Shown piece by piece: positions 25,307 to 33,440 of a stretch of 41,029 nt of DNA. The notes under the pieces are model-generated. The model was not told where the DNA came from. It was given only the letters and a program-made list of their open reading frames with translations, and ran no database searches. A program made the translations under genes and the position numbers. The number at the start of each line of letters is the position of its first letter. Position 1 is the stretch's first letter. This stretch comes from HGM04593 sp045631205 (lineage in GTDB: Bacteria > Bacteroidota > Bacteroidia > Bacteroidales > Bacteroidaceae), in contig JAZQUI010000003.1 in NCBI GenBank assembly GCA_045631205.1, positions 1-41,029 on the forward strand. The letters run 5' to 3'.

Positions 25307-26842
25307 TTATTTATTGCTTGCATTAGGTTGGATGTTTGAGCCGGGAGCATCAATCTCGTGCTGAGGTATGGGCCATACAAACAAGGGATTGTCGGCATTT
25401 ACTTTGAGGCTGCTGCCGTGAGCCAATGACTGTTCCTGAGGCTTGCGCTCAAAGCCTTTCTCCCAACGTTTGAGATCCTGGAGACGGAAGCCCTCCATAT
25501 AAAGCTCCTTGACACGCTCCTCTTCGATAACTTCCATAGCATTGTTTGCATTAATAGAAGCACTACCATTGGCCGAAGATACATAACGTTTTACGCGCAA
25601 CTCTGTGATATCTTTTGCAGCCTTGCTGTATTCGGGAGCATCCTTGCGGCAATAAGCCTCGGCACGAATGAGGTACTGCTCTGAAAGACGGAACACCTTG
25701 GGCATACTCTTGTGAAGAAGTTGTGCAGCCTCGTAAAGTTCCGAGTTACCGAAATATTTGTAAAGCAAGGGCCAGGTAAGACCGTGGCTGTGACCTGTAG
25801 TAACTGTGTAGAAGAAACAATCGTCACGCAAGTCGTTGGCATCGTACAACTCGAGCACCCACAATGCAGGAACATAGTCGGGATAGTAGTTCGAGTAGTC
25901 GTAGTTCCAGAACACTGTTCCCAAAGAACCACCATAGTTTGTAGCAGTGAAACCAACCTTCCAGATAATTTCGGTAGCCTTGTCACACTCCCACATATAT
26001 TGATAGAAGCTTACACCGCTTGTATATTCGGTTGATGCGCTCGAAAGCTCATAATATTTGCTGTCGATAATCTTTGAAGAATATTTAATGGCATCGTCCC
26101 AGTTACGCATATAGAGTGCAATACGTGCACGGAGTGCATAAGCGGTATATTCGTTGAAATATTGAGAAGCGTTGTAAAGCTCGCCATCGATTGATGTTTC
26201 GTAATCATCACCAAGAGCAAGAAGCTCGGCAGCAAGTTCAAGGTCGCCTATCACAAACTGATAAGAGTCGTAGAGCGACGAACGTGTGATAGTCTTCTGG
26301 CCTGAATATGAGTCAACGATAACAACACCCAACTGTTGTTTTGCATCATCGTCCGACTTGTAATCGACACAATAGAGCTTGATAAGCTCAGAATATGCAA
26401 GAGCACGTGCGAAATGAGCCTCACCACGCAATCTGTCGAGATAATCGAGTTCATCGTCGCTAGTCAAAGTCGATTGCAATACTTTTGCATTTTCAAGGAA
26501 GAAGTTACAGTTACCGATAACCTCGTAAAGACTACCATAAACTGCCTCAATTTCGGTGTTGGTGGGAAGAATATCCCAACGCCATATATCTCCATACTGG
26601 TTTGAATATCCGTTGATTGCGTAAGCAAGGTCGGTTTGAAGATCGGGCAACAATGTCAAATAACCGCTATACAAGGCACTGCTCATAAGTGAAGAGTAGA
26701 TACCGATAACAGCCTCATCGGCCTGGTCTATATTCAATATCGCTCTGTCGGCCAACACTGCATCTTCGGGGTGTTTATCCAGGCAAGATGTTGTGCTGAA
26801 AGCTGCGAGCATCAAAATTACTAATATTTTTATGTTTTTCAT
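25307..26842 (-). CDS. SusD/RagB-family outer-membrane nutrient-binding lipoprotein
   Basis: The 511-residue lipoprotein has a signal ending STTSC followed by LDKHPEDAV, the typical start of a mature SusD. TPR-type helices follow, with features such as IYSSLMSS, RLRGEAHFARALAYSELIKLY, YALRARIALYMRNWDDAIKYS and the C-terminal ERVKELYMEGFRLQDLKRW and WPIPQHEI. SusD forms the lid on the SusC channel and captures ligand. It is 12 nt downstream of susC and clearly co-transcribed. The lengths and family do not by themselves tell glycan from peptide ligands. Confidence 0.93.
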   Translation of the reverse strand: MKNIKILVILMLAAFSTTSCLDKHPEDAVLADRAILNIDQADEAVIGIYSSLMSSALYSGYLTLLPDLQTDLAYAINGYSNQYGDIWRWDILPTNTEIEAVYGSLYEVIGNCNFFLENAKVLQSTLTSDDELDYLDRLRGEAHFARALAYSELIKLYCVDYKSDDDAKQQLGVVIVDSYSGQKTITRSSLYDSYQFVIGDLELAAELLALGDDYETSIDGELYNASQYFNEYTAYALRARIALYMRNWDDAIKYSSKIIDSKYYELSSASTEYTSGVSFYQYMWECDKATEIIWKVGFTATNYGGSLGTVFWNYDYSNYYPDYVPALWVLELYDANDLRDDCFFYTVTTGHSHGLTWPLLYKYFGNSELYEAAQLLHKSMPKVFRLSEQYLIRAEAYCRKDAPEYSKAAKDITELRVKRYVSSANGSASINANNAMEVIEEERVKELYMEGFRLQDLKRWEKGFERKPQEQSLAHGSSLKVNADNPLFVWPIPQHEIDAPGSNIQPNASNK

Positions 26843-26854
26843 TTTTCCTTAATT

Positions 26855-29791
26855 TTAGAACGAAATTTCAACACCGCAAGTATATTGGCGCGACATAGGA
26901 TACTGCGCTGCATAAATGTTGCTTGAAGACTCGGGGTCAACACCGCTAAACTTGGTTATGGTAAACAGGTTCTGAGCCTGAACATAGAAACGTACGCGGC
27001 TGAATGCATTGCCTTTCTTCAAAAGTGAAGCGGGCAACTCATAGGCCAACATTACGTTTTTCAAACGAAGGAACGAAGCATCCTCAATGAAACGTGAGTC
27101 CATCTGGGGAGTTACACCGTAACGGGGAATGTCGGCAATGTCACCGGGTTTTCTCCAACGGTTGTAAAGAAGACGTTTCGACTGGTTGTAAACAGAGTAG
27201 AGGCCGTTGCTCTCCTCGAAGAAACGGTCGTTGTTGAACATCCAACGGTCGGCAACCCAGCTGAAGTTGGCTGTGAGCGACAATCCCTTGTAGCTGATGG
27301 TTGTACCAAAACCACCCTGCCAGGGAGCGATATAATTCTTGTCGAGCATAACTTTGTCGCTCTCGTTGCACTCATTGGTGACGTTACCGTTTTTGTCGTA
27401 CCAAAGAGCATCACCATTTGCAGGGTTCACACCGGCAAAGCGGTTCATATAGAACTCACCCACTGAATGACCTACAACCAATTTTGTAGCAGTTGTACCC
27501 ACTGTGTACTCCTGCACACCGTTGTAGAGTTCGGTAATCTTGTTCTTGTTATAAGAAGCATTGGCACTTACGTTCCACACAAAATCGTCGGTGCGGATAA
27601 CATCGATGTTAGCCGAAAGCTCCATACCCTTGTTCACCATAACACCTACGTTGTCCCAGTATGAACCAAAACCGTTGTTTACATAAGACTGGGGAACAGC
27701 CATAAGCATATCTGTGGTCTTCTTGTAATAGAACTCGGCGTCGATGTTAACACGGTGGAAGAAACCGAAGTGGAAAGCGATGTTCGATGTCCACAATTTC
27801 TCCCAGCTGAGGTCTTCGTTACCCTCAGAAACAGGGGCGATACCGGGGCTGTCCATATAGTTGTAATCGCTGGCTACGAGTGCCAAGTGGTCGTAATCGG
27901 GGATTGAAGAGTTACCCGATGTACCTGTGCTGACAGCAATCTGTGCATTTGAAACCCACTTCACATCCTGGAGGAATTTCTCCTTTTTCATATTCCACAT
28001 AAAACCAACCGACCAGAATTGTCCCCAACGACCATTCTCACCGAAACGAGAAGAGGCGTCGGTACGCAAAGAGAAGTCGGCATAGTAGCGGTCGCTGAAG
28101 TTATATTCGGCACGACCGAAGAAAGAGAGGAATGAGTGGCTCGAAGAGGTATTAGACCACGAGGTAGCGCGTGTACCCGAAGAAAGCAGGGTAAACGAGT
28201 CGTTGCTCTGGCCGCTTGTTACCACCTGGAAGCCCTCGGAACGATAATCGACACCCTCCTGACCTATCATAAGGTTGAAGTTGTGTTTCTTGTTTATATC
28301 AAAAATATAGTTGGCTGTATTGGTGATAGTGAGGTTGGCAACAGTGCTTGAAGCGCGTGCAGCAGTACCTTGTTTGTTATTACCAACAAAGCTGGGGAAA
28401 GATTTCAGGTCTGTGGTAGTGTGAGTGAAATCGACACCGAACTGTGAACGCAATGTAAGGTTCTTTATAGGTGTTATTTCGGCATACAATACACTGAGTG
28501 CCTTATATTTCTTGAACTTGCGGGGGTTGTTTTCCATCCACTCAACGGGGTTGTAACCACGACCTGTCCAAGAACCGTCTTTTGACGATGCAACCGAGCC
28601 GTCAGCCAAATAGGGGCTCCAGTAAGGCAACATAAAACGAGATGCCGATATTGGAGTATAGAGAGCATATTCGCCATCGTCGGCCTGCTCAACCTCCTCG
28701 TATGCCAACATAGAATTGGTACCCAATTTCAACCAATCGGAAGTTTTCACATCAACGTTGGCACGCATATTATAACGTGCAAAGTCTGAACCCAGTGCAA
28801 TACCCTCCTGGTCGAAGAAGCTTGCCGATACGAAATAGTTGCTCTTCTCGGTAGCGTGATTTACCGAGAGGTCGTAGCTCTGAAGATTTGCCTTGCTGTT
28901 GAACACGGCGTCCATCCAGTTTACATCAACCATTGCCAGGCGTTTGTAATCCTGTCCCTCGTCGAGACCAATCTCTTTCTCGAACATTATACGCTCGGTA
29001 GTATTCATAAGATTCCAGTTACCGTGAGCGAGGTTTGAATATCCAAGCTGTGAACGGAATGTCACGTTTACTCTGTCGGTATTTGTACCACGCTTGGTGG
29101 TGATAACAACCACACCGTTAGCCGCACGGGCACCATAGATTGAGGTTGACGAAGCATCCTTGAGAATGTTTATCGACTCGATATCGCTGGGGCTGATAGC
29201 ATTGAAGTCGGAACTTGTGATGGGCACACCGTCGAGAATAAACAAAGGTGCAGTACCCGAGTTGATTGAGTTTGTACCACGAATCTGGAAGGTTGCTGCC
29301 TTGCTGGGCTCTCCCGAGTTAGAGAGTACGGTCATACCGGGTGTCAAACCCTGCAATGCCTGGTCGAAACCGGCAGTGGGGACATTCTCTATTTTTTCGG
29401 CTTTTACTGTTGACACAGAACCGGCAATAGTTCCCTTTTTACGCACACCATAAGCCACCACAACAACATCGTCGATATACTGGCTTTCACAGGCAAGCTC
29501 CACGTTCAATTCCTTGGTGTTGGCATTTACCACAAACTCCTGTGTTTCGTGACCAACATAGGTAAAGACAAGTGTCGCCTCCTTCACATCTCTGATTTCA
29601 ATCATATAGTTACCATCGAAGTCGGTAACTACACCATTTGTCGTGCCCTTCTGCATAACTCCGGCTTGAAGCAACGGAGAGCCGTCTTCGTTTGTTGTAA
29701 CAATTCCTTTCACGGTGAAATATTGCGCGAAAGCACCCTGTACAAAAAGAAGACTAAGGAACACGAGCAAAAGAATTCCTTTTTTTCTCAT
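26855..29791 (-). CDS. SusC/RagA-family TonB-dependent transporter
   Basis: The 978-residue protein is an outer-membrane TonB-dependent channel. It has a signal peptide ending GAFAQ and an N-terminal carboxypeptidase-regulatory-like domain (about residues 25-105, VKGIVTTNEDGSPL, TDFDGNYMIEI). The plug domain (about 115-225) follows, with VVVAYGVRKKGTIAGSVS and the SusC signature LFILDGVPI and ASSTSIYGARAANGVVVITTK. The remainder is a beta-barrel ending in Phe (GVEISF), as needed for outer-membrane insertion. There is no N-terminal signalling extension of the FecA type, so it is not expected to talk to an anti-sigma factor directly. It is the first gene of the nine-gene operon. Confidence 0.95.
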   Translation of the reverse strand: MRKKGILLLVFLSLLFVQGAFAQYFTVKGIVTTNEDGSPLLQAGVMQKGTTNGVVTDFDGNYMIEIRDVKEATLVFTYVGHETQEFVVNANTKELNVELACESQYIDDVVVVAYGVRKKGTIAGSVSTVKAEKIENVPTAGFDQALQGLTPGMTVLSNSGEPSKAATFQIRGTNSINSGTAPLFILDGVPITSSDFNAISPSDIESINILKDASSTSIYGARAANGVVVITTKRGTNTDRVNVTFRSQLGYSNLAHGNWNLMNTTERIMFEKEIGLDEGQDYKRLAMVDVNWMDAVFNSKANLQSYDLSVNHATEKSNYFVSASFFDQEGIALGSDFARYNMRANVDVKTSDWLKLGTNSMLAYEEVEQADDGEYALYTPISASRFMLPYWSPYLADGSVASSKDGSWTGRGYNPVEWMENNPRKFKKYKALSVLYAEITPIKNLTLRSQFGVDFTHTTTDLKSFPSFVGNNKQGTAARASSTVANLTITNTANYIFDINKKHNFNLMIGQEGVDYRSEGFQVVTSGQSNDSFTLLSSGTRATSWSNTSSSHSFLSFFGRAEYNFSDRYYADFSLRTDASSRFGENGRWGQFWSVGFMWNMKKEKFLQDVKWVSNAQIAVSTGTSGNSSIPDYDHLALVASDYNYMDSPGIAPVSEGNEDLSWEKLWTSNIAFHFGFFHRVNIDAEFYYKKTTDMLMAVPQSYVNNGFGSYWDNVGVMVNKGMELSANIDVIRTDDFVWNVSANASYNKNKITELYNGVQEYTVGTTATKLVVGHSVGEFYMNRFAGVNPANGDALWYDKNGNVTNECNESDKVMLDKNYIAPWQGGFGTTISYKGLSLTANFSWVADRWMFNNDRFFEESNGLYSVYNQSKRLLYNRWRKPGDIADIPRYGVTPQMDSRFIEDASFLRLKNVMLAYELPASLLKKGNAFSRVRFYVQAQNLFTITKFSGVDPESSSNIYAAQYPMSRQYTCGVEISF

Positions 29792-30081
29792 CTTTTATTA
29801 TAATATAGTTAACTATTTACAAATGGATACAAAACAACTGTGCAACACTTCACCTATTTTTTAATCGAAGAAATGCTGTACACCTGCTTTTTTTTGAATA
29901 TCTATGCAAACAATATTCATTCAATTCCATAAACCAGCGCAAATTTATGAAAATATTCCCGATGCTATGTTATTTTTTTCTAAAAAAAGGCAAATAAGCG
30001 AAATTTTTAACCTTTTGCACCCGCTTTTTGCACATTTTTGTTAAAATTTGGTCTTTTGTATAAAATTTGCATAAGCAAATA
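29792..30081 (-). promoter_or_regulatory. susC upstream region with a putative -7 element
   Basis: No gene is seen in this A/T-rich stretch. The minus strand has TAAATTTG at 29947-29940, an exact TAnnTTTG match, about 149 nt before the susC ATG. No TTTG is found at the right distance, which would fit a promoter that needs an activator. No regulator gene, ECF sigma/anti-sigma pair or hybrid two-component gene is adjacent. The 29971-30080 part is rich in short A- and T-runs. Confidence 0.35.
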
Positions 30082-30109
30082 AAAACAGCATCACAAGTGA
30101 CGCTGTTTT
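30082..30109 (-). terminator. terminator of the engB/thioredoxin-lipoprotein operon
   Basis: On the minus strand AAAACAGC-G-TCAC and GTGA-T-GCTGTTTT form a 13-bp stem, with one G-U pair and a 2-nt spacer at the loop, followed by T-rich sequence. It lies 25 nt after the stop of the thioredoxin-like gene. On the plus strand the G-U becomes an A-C mismatch, so the hairpin is better on the minus strand. Confidence 0.75.
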
Positions 30110-30133
30110 ATCATCTAGTTCAAGTTAAGTTCG

Positions 30134-31231
30134 CTATTTGAGATTTTCGCCCATCAACGATTCGAGTTCTGCAACAGAAATATCGCGAGCGATTATTGTT
30201 CCTTTATTATTTATAAGGAGATTTGAAGGAACGGCATCAACACCATAAGCAGCGGCAACCTCGGCACTGCCACCCGATGGCTGGCACAACTGCGACCACG
30301 AAAGGGAAAGCTTTGCAACTGCCTTGCTCCACTCTGCCGGGTCGCTGTCGAGTGAAACACCAACGGCAGCAAAACCCTTTTTACCGAACTTGTTGTACAC
30401 CTTGTTCACTTCGGGAAGTTCCACCCTGCAAGGAGCACACCAACTTGCCCAGAATTGCAGTAAGGTATATTTGTTCTTTTCGACAACCGATGAAAAAAGC
30501 ACCTTTTTACCGTTTATATCGGGCAATTCAAAATTAAGATAGTTCTTACCTACCGCCGTAGCTCCTTTACGGCGTTCACTCTCGATACGTGCCGAAACAA
30601 AATCCTTCACCACCTTGTAACGGGCATTTTGCATATATTGTGGAACTTGCTCCAAAAGCGGTGCAACGAGATTCGCATCGAGCATTGTATAAGACTTTGT
30701 AAGAATGTAGAAACCAAGCGAATTGTCGATATTCTTCTCCACTGCAAAATAAGCATATGCCACAAGTGAAGCGCGTGCCTGTTCACGAGCAGTTACAAGA
30801 CTGTCGTAAACCGCCTTGTCCATAGGCATTGCCTTGAGAAATGCGGGCGATGTTGCAGTTTCAAGACCACGCAAATGCTCACTGGCCTCCACAAAGCGTT
30901 GCAGAATGAAGTTTCCCTCGGTTCCGCTACGTTCGATTGTATTTCCGAACTTGACATTTATAACACCATTTTCGAGCACCACTGGACCACCCATTGCCTT
31001 TGAAGGCACCAGGAGCATACGTAGTGTGCGGTCGAAATAACCGCCACTGAATTCAAAACAGCCGTTTTTTATAATTGCCGAATCGACCGTGGTATAATAT
31101 TCGTCGGTTGCAGTCATATAAACAACCGTACCATCCTCGGCGGCCGGGAAACTACCTTTCACAGTGTACCCATCACTCTCGCACGAAGCGAGCAACAACA
31201 GCACAAATATCGCATAAAGAAGTCTCTTCAT
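30134..31231 (-). CDS. thioredoxin-fold lipoprotein (DUF4369 + TlpA-like redoxin)
   Basis: The 365-residue lipoprotein (Cys17 in LASC, then ESDG) has an N-terminal DUF4369-like beta domain (about 20-115, YTVKGSFPAAEDGTVVYM). A helical middle region follows, then a C-terminal thioredoxin fold with LQFWASWCAPCR, the CxxC at 265-268, and the cis-Pro loop AVPSNLLI. It is a predicted periplasmic or outer-membrane-anchored thiol-disulfide oxidoreductase. Partners are unknown. The ATG at 31231 is chosen over a TTG at 31246, which would overlap engB. It lies 11 nt after the engB stop and ends at the hairpin 30082-30109. Confidence 0.85.
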   Translation of the reverse strand: MKRLLYAIFVLLLLASCESDGYTVKGSFPAAEDGTVVYMTATDEYYTTVDSAIIKNGCFEFSGGYFDRTLRMLLVPSKAMGGPVVLENGVINVKFGNTIERSGTEGNFILQRFVEASEHLRGLETATSPAFLKAMPMDKAVYDSLVTAREQARASLVAYAYFAVEKNIDNSLGFYILTKSYTMLDANLVAPLLEQVPQYMQNARYKVVKDFVSARIESERRKGATAVGKNYLNFELPDINGKKVLFSSVVEKNKYTLLQFWASWCAPCRVELPEVNKVYNKFGKKGFAAVGVSLDSDPAEWSKAVAKLSLSWSQLCQPSGGSAEVAAAYGVDAVPSNLLINNKGTIIARDISVAELESLMGENLK

Positions 31232-31242
31232 AACACAAAAAA

Positions 31243-31860
31243 TCAAGATTTCAACGAAGAATTTATATCATCAATATACAGCAGCAACTCTTCGCGTCCC
31301 ATTGCAGTTTCCGACGAAGTTACGAATACCGGGGGAAGCTCTTCCCACTCTTCAAGCAGGCGCTGCTTATAGGCCTGAATATTGGCACCAAGAGCCGTTT
31401 TTGTGAGTTTGTCGGCCTTGGTAAAAACAATTGAGAATGGAACGCCGTTCTCGCCCAACCACTCAAAGAATTCAAGGTCAATCTTTTGGGGAGCGTGACG
31501 GCTGTCGATGAGCACAAAAAGGTTGGTCATCTGCTCGCGGTCGAGCACATAAGACGATATAATATGCTCGAGCTGCTCGTTCTGCGACTTGCTGCGCTTT
31601 GCATAGCCGTAACCGGGAAGGTCGACAAGATACCACTCGTCGTTCACAAGGAAATGGTTTATGAGCAGGGTTTTTCCGGGTATTGCCGAGGTCATTGCCA
31701 ACTTGTTGTGGCGGGTGAGCATATTTATGAGGCTCGACTTACCCACATTTGAACGGCCAATAAAGGCGTATTCGGGACGAGTGTCCTGCGGGCATTTTTT
31801 CACGTCGCTGTTGCTTATAACAAAGCGTGCCAATTTTATTACAGGTGCTTTTTTCATCAT
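31243..31860 (-). CDS. engB: ribosome-biogenesis GTPase EngB (YsxC/YihA)
   Basis: The 205-residue TrmE-Era-EngA-EngB-type GTPase helps to assemble the large ribosomal subunit. It has G1 GRSNVGKS at residues 35-42, G2-region TSAIPGKT, G3 DLPGYGYAKRSK and G4 TKADKL. The length is normal for the family. It precedes the thioredoxin-like lipoprotein by 11 nt and probably shares its promoter at 31877-31904. Confidence 0.94.
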   Translation of the reverse strand: MMKKAPVIKLARFVISNSDVKKCPQDTRPEYAFIGRSNVGKSSLINMLTRHNKLAMTSAIPGKTLLINHFLVNDEWYLVDLPGYGYAKRSKSQNEQLEHIISSYVLDREQMTNLFVLIDSRHAPQKIDLEFFEWLGENGVPFSIVFTKADKLTKTALGANIQAYKQRLLEEWEELPPVFVTSSETAMGREELLLYIDDINSSLKS

Positions 31861-31876
31861 TCAGTTCATTTAACCG

Positions 31877-31904
31877 CGAAGATAGAAAAAATTTCGGCAA
31901 CAAA
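31877..31904 (-). promoter_or_regulatory. putative engB promoter
   Basis: TTTG (31904-31901) and TATCTTCG (31884-31877) on the minus strand are separated by 16 bp, shorter than the usual 19-20. The -7 element ends 16 nt before the engB ATG. Confidence 0.35.
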
Positions 31905-31928
31905 GGAAAATATGCAACATAAAAGAGA

Positions 31929-31955
31929 CTCCCTGCCATTTTCGGTGGCAGGGAG
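31929..31955 (-). terminator. terminator downstream of the porin transcript
   Basis: CTCCCTGCCA (31929-31938) and TGGCAGGGAG (31946-31955) form a perfect 10-bp stem with a 7-nt loop. On the minus strand it is followed by TCTCTTTTATG, a modest U-rich tail, just before the engB promoter. Confidence 0.6.
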
Positions 31956-31984
31956 GGTACCGGTGTTAATTTTTATTTTTGCGT

Positions 31985-32017
31985 TTTTCTCCCCGCGCAT
32001 CAAGCACGGGGAGAAAA
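31985..32017. repeat. second strong inverted repeat in the engB-porin gap
   Basis: TTTTCTCCCCG (31985-31995) and CGGGGAGAAAA (32007-32017) form a perfect 11-bp stem with an 11-nt loop. A T-run follows only on the plus strand, and an A-rich stretch on the minus strand. It may act as a transcript-end stabiliser or terminator for the orphan reading frame upstream. Confidence 0.6.
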
Positions 32018-32034
32018 TTTTTAATAATTAAATC

Positions 32035-32068
32035 GCGCCTGCGGCGCTGTTAAATCGACTGCGTCGAT
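32035..32068. repeat. tandem mini-hairpins with identical TGC loops
   Basis: GCGCC-TGC-GGCGC (32035-32047) and ATCGAC-TGC-GTCGAT (32054-32068) are two perfect short hairpins with the same 3-nt loop. Each follows a TTAA(A)TC stretch. They begin right after the orphan frame's stop codon on the minus strand. They look like a REP-like pair or a recombination-linked structure. Confidence 0.55.
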
Positions 32069-32073
32069 GATTG

Positions 32074-32190
32074 TTATTCTGAAACAGGGCGCACCGATAG
32101 ACCGCGGCAGCGGTAGTGGTCGTACCAGTCGTAGTAGCTGCTGCGGAAGGACAAGTAGTAAGCGCTGCCGCATAGCACAGCACCGCAATA
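32074..32190 (-). pseudogene. orphan C-terminal tail of a hypervariable DUF1566/Fibrobacter-paralogue-type protein
   Basis: Immediately downstream of the porin stop, and in the same frame, about 39 codons read like the C-terminus of a known Bacteroidales protein type: SAYYLSF, then a Tyr/Asp/Arg/Cys-rich stretch, then RGLSVRPVSE and TAA at 32076-32074. No start codon or N-terminal domain precedes it. In the variable stretch, 13 of 14 codons have the form N(A/G)C (AGC, TAC, GAC, CAC, CGC, TGC), the pattern left by A-targeted mutagenesis of AAC codons. It is most likely a remnant. The match rests on my recollection of the family tail, not on a search. Confidence 0.45.
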
Positions 32191-32214
32191 CAGAAGATTG
32201 ATAAAGAGTGGTTT

Positions 32215-33246
32215 TTACCCGCCAATTTCGTAGCACAAGCGAAGTTGCCCAACTGTTGCACTCATCCCGTCGGTGCGTATAAAATGTATAGCGGGCTGCA
32301 CAGAGAACCCTGCACCAAGCGGGCAGGAGAATGTGAATTCCACATCTGTTTCGTGACCATCGGAGCAATAAACGCGGTTTACCGCCAAACCAAATGCACT
32401 GCCACTCTTTATGAAATCCTCAACAACAAAGCCGCCTGCCCAGAAGCCTTTGCACGATGCATTGTCGGTAAAATGTTTGGAACCCTGCGCCAAAAGGCTT
32501 AAACGAACATCTCCAATGTTGCAAACAGGCTGTTCCACACTACCCCACACACCAAACTCACTCTGCCCGTGTGCCTTCTTTGTTGTAACCGCGTACCCAA
32601 GCGTATAGGAAGCAGCGTCATCCTCACCCAAAGAATACATCACGCTACCGATGTTAAAGAGCCCGTCACGACCGGGGCGGAAACGGAATTGCTCGTCGAG
32701 CCTGTCGGAGGGGGCGCCGTTATAAAGTGTTTCACGCAACACCCAACCACCCTTGTTGAATTCAAGATGCACGGCAAGTGCAGCCTCGGGATACACTGCT
32801 ATAGCCTGATTTTCGGTACAAGTGGGCATACAGCCGTATGACGAGCCGGTAAACAGCCCGGCAAGGGGTGTGTTGAAATAATCCTCGTCGGCAGCCTTCA
32901 AACCAATGAAAGCTGTCAGCGCATCGTCAAAGAATGTTTGCGACAGACCCGCGTGGAAAAGCCTCAACGCACGATTTTCGGCATCTATATTGGAAAAGCC
33001 CTGACGGTCGTCGGCCACAGGCGAGCCTGCACCATAGGTTGATAACAATGCGACATCGAAAAGCGAGCCGCGCCACAGCTTTACACCAAAATCGGCTGTA
33101 AAAAGATTCATCCACCTTGTTCCTCCATCGGACATATTCCACTGCCCTTCACTTATAACACCTACATTCCACGCCACGCGGCTTTCCTGTGCCTGCAACG
33201 AAACCACTATAAACAAAAGCGCAAAAAGATTGAATATTCTCTTCAT
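32215..33246 (-). CDS. OprB-like outer-membrane porin
   Basis: The 343-residue protein has a signal peptide (MKRIFNLFALLFIVVSLQAQ) and a beta-strand-rich body with aromatic girdle residues, for example TRWMNLFTADFGVKLW, WVLRETLYNG, FNIGSVMYS, SEFGVWGSVEQP and FWAGGFVV. This resembles carbohydrate-selective porins of the OprB family. The C-terminus is LRLCYEIGG, without the usual final aromatic residue. I chose ATG 33246; two further in-frame ATGs lie 6 and 9 nt upstream. It appears monocistronic, with hairpins downstream. Its substrate is unknown. Confidence 0.65.
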   Translation of the reverse strand: MKRIFNLFALLFIVVSLQAQESRVAWNVGVISEGQWNMSDGGTRWMNLFTADFGVKLWRGSLFDVALLSTYGAGSPVADDRQGFSNIDAENRALRLFHAGLSQTFFDDALTAFIGLKAADEDYFNTPLAGLFTGSSYGCMPTCTENQAIAVYPEAALAVHLEFNKGGWVLRETLYNGAPSDRLDEQFRFRPGRDGLFNIGSVMYSLGEDDAASYTLGYAVTTKKAHGQSEFGVWGSVEQPVCNIGDVRLSLLAQGSKHFTDNASCKGFWAGGFVVEDFIKSGSAFGLAVNRVYCSDGHETDVEFTFSCPLGAGFSVQPAIHFIRTDGMSATVGQLRLCYEIGG

Positions 33247-33408
33247 AAACATCATTATTTTCAACGATGCAAATTTCCTGCAAAAAAGCAAATGCCACAA
33301 TCGCAATTTTTTGCTATATTTCACTTATTCAATAACAAAAATTCAGCAAAAGAGTGTGAAAAAACATCGGCAATGGAGATAAAGAGAGCTTTATTCACAA
33401 AAAAAACT

Positions 33409-33416
33409 TATATTCG
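33409..33416 (+). promoter_or_regulatory. putative esterase -7 element
   Basis: TATATTCG resembles TAnnTTTG and lies 24 nt before the esterase ATG. There is no convincing -33 element. The gap 33247-33440 separates divergent genes; I see no other structure in it. Confidence 0.3.
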
Positions 33417-33440
33417 TAACCTCAAACAAGGAAAAACAAT

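Noticed and set aside
32074..32190. an active diversity-generating retroelement
   Set aside because: No reverse transcriptase and no AAC-rich template repeat are in the window, and the tail lacks an N-terminal domain. Only a remnant can be claimed.
32074..32217. stop-codon read-through of the porin into the in-frame tail
   Set aside because: The same frame is expected by chance one time in three, the porin already ends after a plausible last strand, and no read-through signal is visible.
32021..32368. 115-codon minus-strand frame overlapping the porin 3' end
   Set aside because: It is a different frame from both the porin and the recognisable RGLSVRPVSE tail, and its sequence is low in information.
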